Positions 16,986 through 26,749 of a stretch of 32,007 bases of DNA are shown piece by piece. Every line of letters begins with the position of its first letter. The stretch's first letter is position 1. This DNA is from Gammaproteobacteria bacterium (GTDB lineage Bacteria > Pseudomonadota > Gammaproteobacteria > SZUA-229), in NCBI GenBank assembly GCA_026195255.1, contig JAPHSS010000005.1, positions 1 to 32,007 of the forward strand. Direction: 5' to 3'. The notes under the pieces were generated by a model that was not told the DNA's origin, searched no databases, and saw only the letters and a list, made by a program, of their open reading frames with translations. The translations under genes were made by a program, and so were the position numbers.

Positions 16986-17813
16986 CTACAATTCTCTTTT
17001 CTGAAACAAAAATAACGTCAACATCAGGGGAATAACAACCCAGAGCGACATTACACCTATAAGCAGTGAGCCACTCATTCCTGCTTCACTGGCAATACCA
17101 GCAATACCAGCGGCATCACTTACACCTTCGAACATACTCAAATTAAAGATTCGATAACTGTCTGTCGGGCTTATCAGCATTAATATTGAAAATAGTTTCT
17201 GACCAATTAACTGCCCTTCATCCATTAACAGTGCACCAAATAGTATCAGATCATAAATTACAACAAATACTAACCACAAACCAATTGCTGTACCCGCTGC
17301 AGTTGCTCTTTCTTTTACCGACACACTAACCAGATAACCCAGTGCTATAAACACAGCGCCAAGAACCAGTGAGCTTAACATCATCGTGACATAAGCCTGC
17401 CAGCCTTCGAGGCTGCCACCGGTAAAGACTGTCATTAAAATTATGGCGCCGCCATAGCCGGCGAAGATAGCAATAAATAAAATACTCAGGTGTCCGAGAA
17501 ATTTACCCATTATAACTTGCCAGCGTGAAACTGGATAAGTTAATAACAACATCATGGTACCACGCTCAAATTCACCCACTAATGCATCAAACGAAAGCAT
17601 CAGGGCAATTAGGGGTATTAGATATACACTCAGGCTAGATAAACTAATGACAGTAATATCAAGATCACTGGCTTTTACTGAACCTGTTGGTGCCGAACCC
17701 AGTAATGACAAAGCTAATGCCAGGGAGCCAAGCAAAATTATTGCTGCTGCAATCCAGCGGTTACGTAAACCATCGCGTATTTCTTTCATCGCAAGCACCC
17801 ACAACATCTTCAT
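16986..17813 (-). CDS. nosY: ABC permease NosY
   Basis: A 275-residue membrane protein with six predicted helices. It is the permease of the NosDFY complex, which supports maturation of the CuZ copper-sulfide centre of nitrous oxide reductase. The N-terminus (LWVLAMKEIRDGLRNRW) is typical of ABC-2-type permeases, and the segment EFERGTMMLLLTYPVSRWQ is a family feature. Its ATG overlaps the nosF stop by four bases (ATGA). The stop codon lies immediately beside the heptanucleotide repeat. Confidence 0.95.
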   Translation of the reverse strand: MKMLWVLAMKEIRDGLRNRWIAAAIILLGSLALALSLLGSAPTGSVKASDLDITVISLSSLSVYLIPLIALMLSFDALVGEFERGTMMLLLTYPVSRWQVIMGKFLGHLSILFIAIFAGYGGAIILMTVFTGGSLEGWQAYVTMMLSSLVLGAVFIALGYLVSVSVKERATAAGTAIGLWLVFVVIYDLILFGALLMDEGQLIGQKLFSILMLISPTDSYRIFNLSMFEGVSDAAGIAGIASEAGMSGSLLIGVMSLWVVIPLMLTLFLFQKREL

Positions 17814-18745
17814 GATGGATTTCCAGTCATAAAGTGAGTATAAAGCTCATCAAGTCGTGGTGGCATAATTTGCATATCCTGAACGACATCACCTAAATTA
17901 CTAATGTGACGAATAATAGGCATCTTTTCATGCATATCACAGGACAGATTAAAACTCTGATTATTTATCTCGGTGACATTTACGCTTGAGCCCATGCGTT
18001 CAGCAACACTCGAAGCCTGACCCGGCGTAACGGTTACTTTTACACGAACAGGTAACGTTGCCTGTTGATAAAGTTCGTCTAATGTACCACAGGCAACCAC
18101 TACACCTTTTTTCAAAATAACAAAACGACTCGCTCTGGTTTCAACTTCCTGCAAGGCATGAGATGAAATAATTGAAGTCGCACCTTCTTTTTGTAAACCG
18201 TCAATTAACTCATAAAAATGCTGGCGTAAAATTGGATCAAGGCCGGTTGTAGGCTCATCAAGAAAAAGTAACTGCGGATTACCCAGCATTGCCTGCGCCA
18301 GCCCTAACCGTTGACGCATACCTTTTGAATAGGTACCCACTCGACGTTTTGAAGCATCTCCCAGACCAACCAGATCCAGTAGTTTTGCACATTCTACTTT
18401 GCTGGCACCTTTTAACCGGGCATAAAATGCAAGCACTTCACGCCCCGTCATGGCTTCATAAAATGCGACACTTTCAGGTAAATAACCCAGAGACAAGCCC
18501 TGGGCAACAGCTGCACTAAAAGCGGGATCATGACCAAGCACTTTAATCACACCACTTGTCGGGCGCGTTAAACCCAGCATCATTTTGATTAGAGAGGTTT
18601 TGCCTGCACCATTGTGACCAACCAGTACGATACATTCACCTGATTGAATTGATAAATTTACATCATGTAGTACCGCTTCTTTTGCATAATGTTTATTTAC
18701 TGACTGCAGTGAAATAACTTCACTTGCTGAATTTAACGTAACCAT
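17810..18745 (-). CDS. nosF: ABC ATP-binding protein NosF
   Basis: A 311-residue ATPase with Walker A GHNGAGKT (43-50), the GYLPES Q-loop region (87-92), signature YSKGMRQR (139-146) and Walker B LLFLDEP (159-165). It energises NosY in the maturation of the N2O reductase copper site. The C-terminal hundred residues form the extra domain common in this branch. The start at 18745 lies 26 bases inside the end of nosD, and the stop overlaps nosY, so the three genes are probably translated as a coupled unit. By eye its base composition is clearly more GC-rich than the genes left of 16232. Confidence 0.95.
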   Translation of the reverse strand: MVTLNSASEVISLQSVNKHYAKEAVLHDVNLSIQSGECIVLVGHNGAGKTSLIKMMLGLTRPTSGVIKVLGHDPAFSAAVAQGLSLGYLPESVAFYEAMTGREVLAFYARLKGASKVECAKLLDLVGLGDASKRRVGTYSKGMRQRLGLAQAMLGNPQLLFLDEPTTGLDPILRQHFYELIDGLQKEGATSIISSHALQEVETRASRFVILKKGVVVACGTLDELYQQATLPVRVKVTVTPGQASSVAERMGSSVNVTEINNQSFNLSCDMHEKMPIIRHISNLGDVVQDMQIMPPRLDELYTHFMTGNPS

Positions 18746-20057
18746 CGGTTAAATCTCTTTTAATAACTATTCCTACTTCCGGGGGTTTCATCAGTGGAGC
18801 GCTGTCCGTTACACCGCCGGGATGTAATCCGGGGAATTCAGATTGCGCCCATTTCAATAACTTCACAGATGGACTATTTAACAACAATTTTGCCATAGGG
18901 TGGCGCCAGACAATTTGATCTACCAGATCATTTGGCTTATAAATCTGGTCGGCAATACCATTTGCATCTATATCAAATGATACATTATCACTCCAGTAAT
19001 TACCTGTGCCCTCTTTAGACCATTCAAGATATGTTGTACCCACATATTTTACCTGAGTACGATTATTTATAAATGAATTTAAGTATATTTCATTATTCTG
19101 TGACCCGGCGGTAAAGTGAACACCAATGTCACAGCCTTCAAATGAATTATTATGTATATTATTATAATTTGCGTTATAAATAAAAACGCATTTTTTTGCG
19201 CCTCCAGATACACGATTATTTTTAATGGTTGAGTAATTGGTGAAATTAAAAAACAGACCACGCTCATGATCACCGATTGACTGATTACCACTTGCCACAA
19301 TACGATCAGAAAACATTAAAGCAAAACCAACATGGTTATTAATTGAAGTATTATTCTTAACTACGCTATCAAGAGTGTACATATAATGAATAGCGAAACG
19401 TAAATCCCTGAGTCTGTTTCCTTCAAAGGTATTTTTAGTGCTGTAATTTACAAAGATACCATCACGCCCGTAACGAATATCATTATTCTTTACTACGGAA
19501 CCGGGGGTCTTCCATAAATAAATACCGTTGCCCCTGTCATTCATTCTATGAAAGGTACTGCCGATAATTGTATTATTACTAACAACCGCCGAGTCGGGGC
19601 CTTTTAGATATATACCTATTAAATTATTTTCTAAATGATTTGAATCAACAATGGCACGATCACCCTTATCAGTGATAAAAACAGCGCTGTCTTCGGTATC
19701 ATAATCATTACCGGAATGCTGAATATTTAAACCTTTAATTAATACATCTGGCGCTGAAATGATAATAACGTGCGCCGAACCCTGACCATCAATAATACTC
19801 TGTTTATTGCCTGATAAGGTTAATGTCTTATGTATATTTATTGATCCTGAGTATGTACCCGAAGACAATATAAGTTTATCGCCGGGATTAGCTAAATCTA
19901 TGGCTTTCTGTAACACACCTTTTCCGGGTGATACCTGTATTTCTTCAGCCTGAGTGGCAAAAGATAAACACAATAAAGCGATTAATAAAACACCGGCCAG
20001 TCTGTCAAAAATAACAGTGCTGGCCGATGAATTATCAACTTGTTGATTAAACTGCAA
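18720..20057 (-). CDS. nosD: Periplasmic maturation protein NosD
   Basis: A 445-residue protein with a signal peptide (hydrophobic 20-34, cleavage near ATQA at 34-37). The rest is a right-handed parallel beta-helix of carbohydrate-binding/sugar-hydrolase (CASH) repeats, seen as recurring NN and GN turns (VVKNNDIRYG, FEGNRLRDL, VVKNNTSINN). NosD sits on the periplasmic side of NosFY and takes copper or sulfur cargo towards apo-NosZ. The start is a TTG at 20055-20057, 10 bases after the nosZ stop; the frame is closed by a TAG upstream and no ATG precedes the signal peptide, so TTG is the best choice. Confidence 0.95.
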   Translation of the reverse strand: MQFNQQVDNSSASTVIFDRLAGVLLIALLCLSFATQAEEIQVSPGKGVLQKAIDLANPGDKLILSSGTYSGSINIHKTLTLSGNKQSIIDGQGSAHVIIISAPDVLIKGLNIQHSGNDYDTEDSAVFITDKGDRAIVDSNHLENNLIGIYLKGPDSAVVSNNTIIGSTFHRMNDRGNGIYLWKTPGSVVKNNDIRYGRDGIFVNYSTKNTFEGNRLRDLRFAIHYMYTLDSVVKNNTSINNHVGFALMFSDRIVASGNQSIGDHERGLFFNFTNYSTIKNNRVSGGAKKCVFIYNANYNNIHNNSFEGCDIGVHFTAGSQNNEIYLNSFINNRTQVKYVGTTYLEWSKEGTGNYWSDNVSFDIDANGIADQIYKPNDLVDQIVWRHPMAKLLLNSPSVKLLKWAQSEFPGLHPGGVTDSAPLMKPPEVGIVIKRDLTDGYVKFSK

Positions 20058-20067
20058 CGCTTTGATC

Positions 20068-21999
20068 TTATGCAGGTTCTACCAGCATACGACCACGCAT
20101 TTCCATATGTAAAGCGTGACAGAACCACTGACAGTAGAACCAGTGAACACCCGGGCGGTCAGCGGTAAAGGTAATTGATGATGTCTGCTGTGGCCCGACT
20201 TCCATCGCTACACCATAGTTCGCTAAGGTAAAGCCATGTGTCAGATCATCAATCGCATCACTGTTACTGACATAAACCGTTACTTCATCACCCTGCTTAA
20301 CAGTGAATTGCTCCATACTGAAGTTAGGTGCTATAGACCACATGTAAATACGTACTTTTTTACCATCACGTATTACTTTAGAATCAACACCCAGCTCAAC
20401 ACCATCTTTCTTCGCCTGAGCACTTGCTTCAGCCCACATACGATCACCCTTGGTCCATAATGAATCAGGGTTAACGATGTCAGTACGAACGATAACGACA
20501 TCATGTGGTTCCGCATAAGCCGGGCCATCATGAACGACTTTCATCTTCTTACCGGTAATATCAATCAACTGCTCATTCTCAGGTTTTAATGGCCCCACAT
20601 TAATGAAGCGGTCTTTAGAGAATTTGTTAAGTGATATCAGCCATTTACCATCAGCTTCTTTGGTCTCACCCATTGAGGTATGGTTATGCCCAGGCTGATA
20701 ATGAACATCGAGTTTTTCAAGAATCGGATTAACTTTCTTACCATTATAAGAATCAATCGCTTTCTGAATATTCCACTTAACCGCCTGGCTATCAAGGAAT
20801 AAAGTTGTAAAGGCATTACCTTTACCATCAAATGCAGTATGCAAGGGACCCAGACCTAATTCTGGCTCAGCAACAACCGCATCACGTGGCTTGATTTTAT
20901 CTTTAAACAGGTCAGGTAAACGTCTAACGTCTATTACGGTTACTGTTGGTGACAACTTACCATTGAATACAACATGTATGCCATCAGGTGCAGTGTTACA
21001 ACCATGAGGACTGTTAGGCACAGGAATATAACGTGTATATTTAGAGCCCTTACGACCATCAATTACAGGCACGCCTTTAATGCGCTTAAAGTCACCGGTT
21101 TTAACCGCTTTTTCAATGGCTTTAATATCAAACACAACAGCCCAGTCACGTTCATTTGCCATCATGCCAGCGGCATTAACTGCTTCTTCACTGTTGTAAC
21201 AGGTAGAGAAAGCGTACAGCCCCTGGTAATCCGCATCACAGTTATCCAGGTTACCATCAACCATAACCTGCCATTTAACTTCCATTTCATCACCGTCAAT
21301 CGCAGTGAAAATAGCATGATACTTTTCTGGTTCATCAAGAATAGAACCATCATTTGGAATCGGCACACGATGTTCACCGTTAGCAAATACATAACCGGTG
21401 CGTGGATATTTTTGTGGGCGTAAACCATGAATATCTGACGCATTTGGAATTTCAATGATCTTGTCACATTTCATAACATCGCAGCGTACTCGTGCAACAC
21501 GGGTATTTGCTTTATCATTCATAAACAGGTAACGACCATCATATGTGCCGTCTGTGAATGACATGTGAGGGTGATGTAAATCACCATTTAACCAGACACC
21601 GCCACGGTTGCCCGAATCAAGAAACTTTTTAGTTTCAGGTAGTAAACCATCACGTAGAATCTTACGGCTCTCGTTGGTATCACCCCAGCCTGAAGCACTA
21701 CATCTATTGAATACAGGAACACGAAGTAACTCACGCATAGAAGGGATACCTAAAACACGCATCTCACCCGCCTGTCCGCTACTCCAGAAACCATAATACT
21801 CATCAAGATCTCCTGGACCTACATGCGCACTATTTTTTGCAGCAGCAATGGCTGCTTTAGGTGTCAATACACCCACCCCGGTAAGACCGGCAAAACCGGC
21901 CAGTGCAGCTAACTTAACTGAACCACCTAGTAATTGACGTCGGCTAAGCCCAACCTCTTCGAGTTGTTCATTTTCTGATTTATCTTTTTTAATAGCCAT
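20068..21999 (-). CDS. nosZ: Nitrous oxide reductase NosZ, clade I
   Basis: A 643-residue enzyme reducing N2O to N2 in the periplasm as terminal step of denitrification. The N-terminus has a Tat signal (SRRQLLGG, 19-26), marking clade I. All seven CuZ histidines are present: 142 and 143 (DLHHPH), 191 (DIHG), 332 (SPHGCN), 387 (GPLHTAF), 438 (QPGHNH) and 499 (AEPHD). The C-terminal cupredoxin domain carries the CuA ligands His588, Cys623, Trp625, Cys627, His631 and Met634. The enzyme therefore looks fully functional. A strong GAGGAGA ribosome binding site precedes the ATG. It is the second gene of the nosRZDFYL set. Confidence 0.98.
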   Translation of the reverse strand: MAIKKDKSENEQLEEVGLSRRQLLGGSVKLAALAGFAGLTGVGVLTPKAAIAAAKNSAHVGPGDLDEYYGFWSSGQAGEMRVLGIPSMRELLRVPVFNRCSASGWGDTNESRKILRDGLLPETKKFLDSGNRGGVWLNGDLHHPHMSFTDGTYDGRYLFMNDKANTRVARVRCDVMKCDKIIEIPNASDIHGLRPQKYPRTGYVFANGEHRVPIPNDGSILDEPEKYHAIFTAIDGDEMEVKWQVMVDGNLDNCDADYQGLYAFSTCYNSEEAVNAAGMMANERDWAVVFDIKAIEKAVKTGDFKRIKGVPVIDGRKGSKYTRYIPVPNSPHGCNTAPDGIHVVFNGKLSPTVTVIDVRRLPDLFKDKIKPRDAVVAEPELGLGPLHTAFDGKGNAFTTLFLDSQAVKWNIQKAIDSYNGKKVNPILEKLDVHYQPGHNHTSMGETKEADGKWLISLNKFSKDRFINVGPLKPENEQLIDITGKKMKVVHDGPAYAEPHDVVIVRTDIVNPDSLWTKGDRMWAEASAQAKKDGVELGVDSKVIRDGKKVRIYMWSIAPNFSMEQFTVKQGDEVTVYVSNSDAIDDLTHGFTLANYGVAMEVGPQQTSSITFTADRPGVHWFYCQWFCHALHMEMRGRMLVEPA

Positions 22000-22115
22000 T
22001 ACTCTATCTCCTCATATGCCTTTACTGAATCAGGCGAAATTTCACTCTGATTTTTCAGAGCATGCGTTAATCATTACTTCTTATTTTTTACTAACTACTT
22101 AACTTACTTTTTTAC

Positions 22116-24320
22116 TTACTTCTCCAGCTCTATAGAAATGGCAGAACCACTTTTTCCTTTAACTGATGCAGGATTGACACTTCTACGTTCTTTTTTCAGG
22201 CGTTTTTGTATCATTACCGGGCAGGCATGATCGTCAGAATAAAGCACCTGACAATGCAGACAGTAAAAACACTCATTCACATCAATATCACCTTCAGGAT
22301 GTATCGCCTGAACCATGCATTCATTGCTACAACGCTGACAGGGACTACCACATTCCTTATAACGTTTGAGCCAGGAAAACATGCGCATTTTTCCGGGAAT
22401 TGCCAGTGCCGCACCCAGCGGACACAAATAACGACAGTAAAAACGTTCAATAAAAATACCTGGCAATAATAAAGCCAGTGCAAAGATCACATAGGGCCAT
22501 TCACGCACAAATTTCAGAACAATGGCTGTCTTAAAAGGCTCAACTTCTGCCAGACGTTCAGCCCATTCAAGTGAATAGAGTGAGAAACCAAACAGAAAAA
22601 GAAAAATTAAATACTTAAATGTCCAGATACGTTCGTGAATTGCCCAGGGCACCTTAACCTGCTTAATCTTGAATGCTTTAGCAATTTTATTAAGTAACTC
22701 CTGCAACGCACCAAAAGGACATAACCAGCCACAGTAAACGCCACGACCCCAGAACAATAAAGAAGCTGCAACAGAAGCCCATAAAATAAAAATCAGCGGC
22801 TCCATTAAAAAATAGGCCCAGTCAAAGCCACTTACCAGTGCATTAAACATTGCCAGTATATTTACAACGGATAACTGGGCATTGAAATACCAGCCAATAC
22901 CAAACAGGGTAAAAATTAAAAAACCAATACGAACCTGATCAGTTAATTTTGGACGTTTAACCAGCCAGTTCTGAAAGAAGAATATTAAGGTCAGAACAAA
23001 TAAAGCCAGGCCTAATACAACAACCTCGCCCATCTTTAAATCCCACATTTTCACCCAGATAGCCTGAGATTTTTCTCGATCTTTTACGGTTGTAGTTGTT
23101 TTTTTAACTTTCTTTATTATCAGGTATTCATCGGGGGTTTTATAGTTAAGGTCAAAGGTAAGAAATACTTTTTTGATTGGGCCTATATTACGCCCTACTA
23201 ATAATTCAAGCGTCCATGCATCGGCACCATTAAATTTCAATTCAGCGGGTGTTCTGAATACATCAACATCTTTTAGTTCAGGCGAACCATCAGCCGCAAT
23301 GGAGCGCAAACGTTTGTGATAGCTATCATGAAAACGAATAGACATATCACCCTGAATCACCTGAAAACGATCAAAAATACCACCACGAACATAACCAGAA
23401 CCTTTAAATGAAAAGCGTCCATCACCCGCCAGCATAATAGCCTGTTCGCCTGGTTTTAACTTTTTAAGGAGGTTTTTATACTCACCTTCACCTAGCAGAC
23501 TTTTGCCAATACTTGGCACAGAAACAACAGCTGCATAAAGCTCTATAAATACTTCTGCGTCATCTCCTTCTTCTGGAAAATCAAGCACAAGCTCTTTACC
23601 ACTATCTTTAAAGGCCTGATTAATTTGCCCGACAGTCAGTTTTAAACTTTTAACAGAGCCTTCTTCAAGCAAGCTCTGCCAGTCTTTTACAACGTTAATA
23701 TCAGGATTAATGGTTGCAACCGGACCTACTTTCTTTATTTCAACTTCGAGACCTGATAAACCATAATTTCTGGCGACTTTAATAGATGACCTTAAAATAT
23801 TGTCATCCATTACCATTATGGTAACTGTCGCACCGGATACAACATCAATATCATGATCCTGCGTACCACGAACCAGCTTACCTACATCCAGCCCTTCATA
23901 TTCAGTAAGTACCGCTGTAATTTTGCTTTCTGGAATACCAATTAGAACAATGGGCTCATGATGCTCAACCAGTAATACTTTTTTGATAACACCCTGCATA
24001 TCAAGGGCGACAAGTTGATGTATCGGTTTACCTGAATAGCCGGTTGTATTGGTGTAATCTGACGTTAGAAAAACAAAACCAAGTTGCTTTCCGTCTTTAT
24101 ATACAGGTGCTACTAGAGGGTCGCCAATTGGTGAACCTAGTTTATCTGCACCAGGGAAAATATCTTGCGCTTTAATAACATCAAGAAAACGAGTTAGCTC
24201 TGAATTTGCCTGTACAGCGGTTACGGGTAAACACTGCAATAAAAGTAATAAAATAAGCGATTTCAAGGTGTTACGATAACCCATAATCAGGGTTAAGCCT
24301 TTTTCGAATATATGCAGCAA
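22116..24320 (-). CDS. nosR: N2O respiration flavoprotein NosR
   Basis: A 734-residue membrane protein needed for nos expression and electron supply to NosZ. After a signal region comes a periplasmic FMN-binding domain with the flavinylation motif SGATVT (162-167). Then follow membrane helices with CPFGALQELL and CRYLCPLGAALAIP cysteine motifs, and a C-terminal cytosolic ferredoxin-like part with cysteine clusters CGSPCQRCSNEC and CFYCLHC. The predicted start is TTG at 24320 with AGGAG ten bases upstream; an ATG at 24284 lacks a ribosome binding site but would give a tidier signal peptide. The promoter lies in the 185-base space shared with the divergent ferritin-like gene. Confidence 0.96.
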   Translation of the reverse strand: MLHIFEKGLTLIMGYRNTLKSLILLLLLQCLPVTAVQANSELTRFLDVIKAQDIFPGADKLGSPIGDPLVAPVYKDGKQLGFVFLTSDYTNTTGYSGKPIHQLVALDMQGVIKKVLLVEHHEPIVLIGIPESKITAVLTEYEGLDVGKLVRGTQDHDIDVVSGATVTIMVMDDNILRSSIKVARNYGLSGLEVEIKKVGPVATINPDINVVKDWQSLLEEGSVKSLKLTVGQINQAFKDSGKELVLDFPEEGDDAEVFIELYAAVVSVPSIGKSLLGEGEYKNLLKKLKPGEQAIMLAGDGRFSFKGSGYVRGGIFDRFQVIQGDMSIRFHDSYHKRLRSIAADGSPELKDVDVFRTPAELKFNGADAWTLELLVGRNIGPIKKVFLTFDLNYKTPDEYLIIKKVKKTTTTVKDREKSQAIWVKMWDLKMGEVVVLGLALFVLTLIFFFQNWLVKRPKLTDQVRIGFLIFTLFGIGWYFNAQLSVVNILAMFNALVSGFDWAYFLMEPLIFILWASVAASLLFWGRGVYCGWLCPFGALQELLNKIAKAFKIKQVKVPWAIHERIWTFKYLIFLFLFGFSLYSLEWAERLAEVEPFKTAIVLKFVREWPYVIFALALLLPGIFIERFYCRYLCPLGAALAIPGKMRMFSWLKRYKECGSPCQRCSNECMVQAIHPEGDIDVNECFYCLHCQVLYSDDHACPVMIQKRLKKERRSVNPASVKGKSGSAISIELEK

Positions 24321-24437
24321 GTGCGTTCAACTCCTAAAACATGCAATCGTTTTTATTGCATAAACTAACGGCAATATGGTGGACGCGATAATTGTAATAT
24401 AATGCCCGCTATTGTGCGACATTTTGTCACATCTTAA

Positions 24438-24451
24438 ATGACATAGATCAA
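24438..24451 (-). promoter_or_regulatory. DNR/FNR-type box between nosR and ferritin-like gene
   Basis: Minus-strand reading is TTGAT-CTAT-GTCAT, matching nine of ten defined positions of the nitric-oxide regulator consensus TTGAT-N4-GTCAA (related to FNR's TTGAT-N4-ATCAA). For nosR, a possible -10 TATATT (24396-24401) puts the box near -55. For the plus-strand gene, AATTAT or TTATAC around 24475-24482 puts it near -42 to -45, close to the classical activating position -41.5. It could thus switch on both genes under low oxygen or NO. Confidence 0.65.
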
Positions 24452-24505
24452 GTCAACGTCAGAATTATAGAGTAAATTATACAAATTGAAGGAGCCGCAG
24501 AAAAT

Positions 24506-25450
24506 ATGTTATCAACAAATGTAAAAACCACCAGTGATCTAATGAGTATTGCACTTCAGGCTGAACGTGAAGCAATTCGTCGTTACACAATGCTCGCTGA
24601 ATCAATGCATAAAGGCATGAACGAGTCGGCCGCGGCCCTGTTTGAACGCATGGTCGCTGAAGAGACTGAACACGAACGATTGTTACTTGAGTGGATGGCA
24701 AAAGAAAATATTAGTGAAAACCCGGATATAGGCCCCATAAAGTGGAAAGACCCTCATGTCTCAACTGTTTACAACGATGAAGCCTACGACCCATATTACA
24801 GCACGCCTTATAAAGCATTAGCGTTTGCAGTGCATAACGAAGAAATTGCATTTAAATTTTATACACATGTGACAGCAAATTCTGAAAATGAAGCCGTTCG
24901 TAAATATGCTGAGATTCTGGCCCGAGAAGAACTGGGTCATGCTGCTCTGCTCAGAGCTGAACGCAGGCTTGCTTATCACAAAGAACTCAAATCACATAAC
25001 ACACCGCCGAAAATTGATCCTGAAATAATTCAAAACCAGTCGGACCTGTTAGCCGCTGCAATACATATAGATGAATATTTAGAAAGTCAGATGGCGATAG
25101 TGGCTGAGAAAAATCCAGAAATAGAAACACTAAGAAAAGACACACAACAACAAATAAGTATTAATAAAAAAACACTAAGCCATCAAGAGCCACCGGGTGA
25201 TGAAATTACCCAATCACTTGATCAACTTAAAACCTATAACTCTGAAACTAATGAGCGCCTTGATAATCCAGACCTTCAGGTACAACGATTATGGTCGTGC
25301 TGTGACCGAAGTTTCGCATTCTATGATGCTGTTGTTGAATCAACGACTGATGAAGCGGTTATGTTGACAGCACAGAACCTTACAACAACGGCGCTTGATC
25401 GAATTGGGGTTTTAAAACAGGTATTTGCCGAAACAACAGACCAGCCTTAA
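24506..25450 (+). CDS. Tandem ferritin-like di-iron protein, second domain degenerate
   Basis: A 314-residue soluble protein. Residues 11-158 form a rubrerythrin/ferritin-like four-helix bundle with a full di-iron set: Glu20 or 22 (QAEREAIRRY), Glu53 and His56 (EETEH), Glu112 or 113 (HNEEIAFKFY), Glu142 and His145 (EELGH). Residues 180-308 repeat the same pattern: DLLAAAIHIDEYLESQ matches DLMSIALQAEREAIRR, and FYDAVVESTTDEAVMLTAQNL matches FYTHVTANSENEAVRKYAEIL. In this second copy the last ExxH becomes AxxR (296-299), so it should not bind iron. There is no rubredoxin domain. An iron store, peroxidase or NO-related role is possible. GGAG (24490-24493) precedes the ATG. The stop overlaps the convergent cyclase stop. 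Confidence 0.82.
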   Translation: MLSTNVKTTSDLMSIALQAEREAIRRYTMLAESMHKGMNESAAALFERMVAEETEHERLLLEWMAKENISENPDIGPIKWKDPHVSTVYNDEAYDPYYSTPYKALAFAVHNEEIAFKFYTHVTANSENEAVRKYAEILAREELGHAALLRAERRLAYHKELKSHNTPPKIDPEIIQNQSDLLAAAIHIDEYLESQMAIVAEKNPEIETLRKDTQQQISINKKTLSHQEPPGDEITQSLDQLKTYNSETNERLDNPDLQVQRLWSCCDRSFAFYDAVVESTTDEAVMLTAQNLTTTALDRIGVLKQVFAETTDQP

Positions 25451-26631
25451 CTACAAACACAGTTACGGCCTTTTTTCTTGGCTCGGTAGAGGGCCTTATC
25501 TGCGTTCTTGAGTAATGCCCATGGTGATAAGTCATTATCTCTGGAGTCTGCTACTCCAATGGAAACCGTCACTCTCACCGATTTGTTTTTAACCTTGCGT
25601 GATTTTGCATCATTCTTTCTTCTACTTGCTCTATTAATTACAAAAGGTGTATTAGCAATTTTCTCTCGAAGTTCTTCAAGGTGCTGATTAGTGTCGGCAC
25701 CGTCTTTTCCATTAAAAACAATGGTAAATTCCTCTCCACCATATCGGTATGGAACTCCGCCTCCACTAACTTTATTCATTTTAGTAGCGATCATACGTAA
25801 AACCGCATCACCGGTATCGTGGCCAAAAGTATCATTAAATTTCTTAAAGTGATCAACATCTAACATAGCAACAGTATACACCCCACCCAAAGACTGAAAC
25901 TTTTCACGTAAAGCCCTTCTAGTGGGTAATTCAGTTAATTCATCTAAATATGCCATTCTCCAGGATTCATGAATAACCGCATAAATACACATTAACAGCG
26001 CCATAACACTAAACACATTTAAACTATCGGCATCCCTCCCAAAGTGCAATTGGGCGACCAACATTATTAACACACCTAAACCTGTTGCCATCTGTAAAGT
26101 TAAACGAATAAAGTAAAGTACTAACATTGTTATAAAAACAAACACAGATGCAAAAACAACCATTTGATACTGCTGCGTCCAGTCAAAATATTTTCCTGGT
26201 AGCCAGTCGGTTAACATAATAAAAATCGCCCACTCAGGCTGATTACTGGTGATGACCAGGGAAATAATAAGAGGAAGTATGAGTAATAAATAAACGGGAA
26301 CAGTTCGCACACTTATAATTCCACGCTCGGGTAAAACAGTAACACCAAGTAATAAAAGAGGTATAAATAGTGAAAGCAATGAATAAGCCAGATCAGATAT
26401 TGCAAGCTGCATACCCAAAAACACATTATTGACAATAATTAATACAACATAGAAAAAAATATGACTTCGATTAAAATGAAAACTAACCGCAATGGCTATC
26501 AAGGCAAGCATAACAGGTAAAAACACCGTTCCTGTTAATATAGCCTCTGGAATATTATAATAATTATTATAAGCATAAAAACCAAGAATAATTAACACCA
26601 AAACAGGAAACAAGGACTTTAAAGGCCTCAT
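25447..26631 (-). CDS. Membrane-bound diguanylate cyclase (GGDEF)
   Basis: A 394-residue protein with about eight hydrophobic helices (residues 5-222) and a C-terminal GGDEF domain. That domain starts at DELTELPTRR (230-239), has the substrate motif DVDHFKKFNDTFGHDTGD (258-275) and an active-site GGEEF at 298-302, so it should make cyclic di-GMP from two GTP. The RxxD inhibitory site normally placed five residues before GGEEF is missing (the segment there is GGGV), so product inhibition at that site is unlikely. The membrane part resembles a sensor module without a named domain. The stop shares bases with the convergent ferritin-like gene stop (four-base overlap). Confidence 0.93.
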   Translation of the reverse strand: MRPLKSLFPVLVLIILGFYAYNNYYNIPEAILTGTVFLPVMLALIAIAVSFHFNRSHIFFYVVLIIVNNVFLGMQLAISDLAYSLLSLFIPLLLLGVTVLPERGIISVRTVPVYLLLILPLIISLVITSNQPEWAIFIMLTDWLPGKYFDWTQQYQMVVFASVFVFITMLVLYFIRLTLQMATGLGVLIMLVAQLHFGRDADSLNVFSVMALLMCIYAVIHESWRMAYLDELTELPTRRALREKFQSLGGVYTVAMLDVDHFKKFNDTFGHDTGDAVLRMIATKMNKVSGGGVPYRYGGEEFTIVFNGKDGADTNQHLEELREKIANTPFVINRASRRKNDAKSRKVKNKSVRVTVSIGVADSRDNDLSPWALLKNADKALYRAKKKGRNCVCS

Positions 26632-26705
26632 GAATTGACAGACTTAATTATCAAACACGAAGTAACGCCCAGAAAAATCTGTGCGAATAGCATATTTTCA
26701 CTTTG

Positions 26706-26749
26706 AACAGAACACATAGAAACTCTTGATAAATCACAAACAGAACACA
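26706..26749. repeat. Direct repeat upstream of the diguanylate cyclase
   Basis: AACAGAACACA occurs exactly at 26706-26716 and 26739-26749, 33 bases apart (about three helical turns). Both copies lie 75-118 bases upstream of the cyclase start at 26631, in the gap after the 464-residue protein gene. They could be paired binding sites for a regulator or chance in AT-rich DNA. Confidence 0.4.

Noticed and set aside
20974-21423. Plus-strand open frame of 149 residues inside nosZ
   Set aside because: Antisense shadow of a strongly conserved gene; no ribosome binding site and biased composition.
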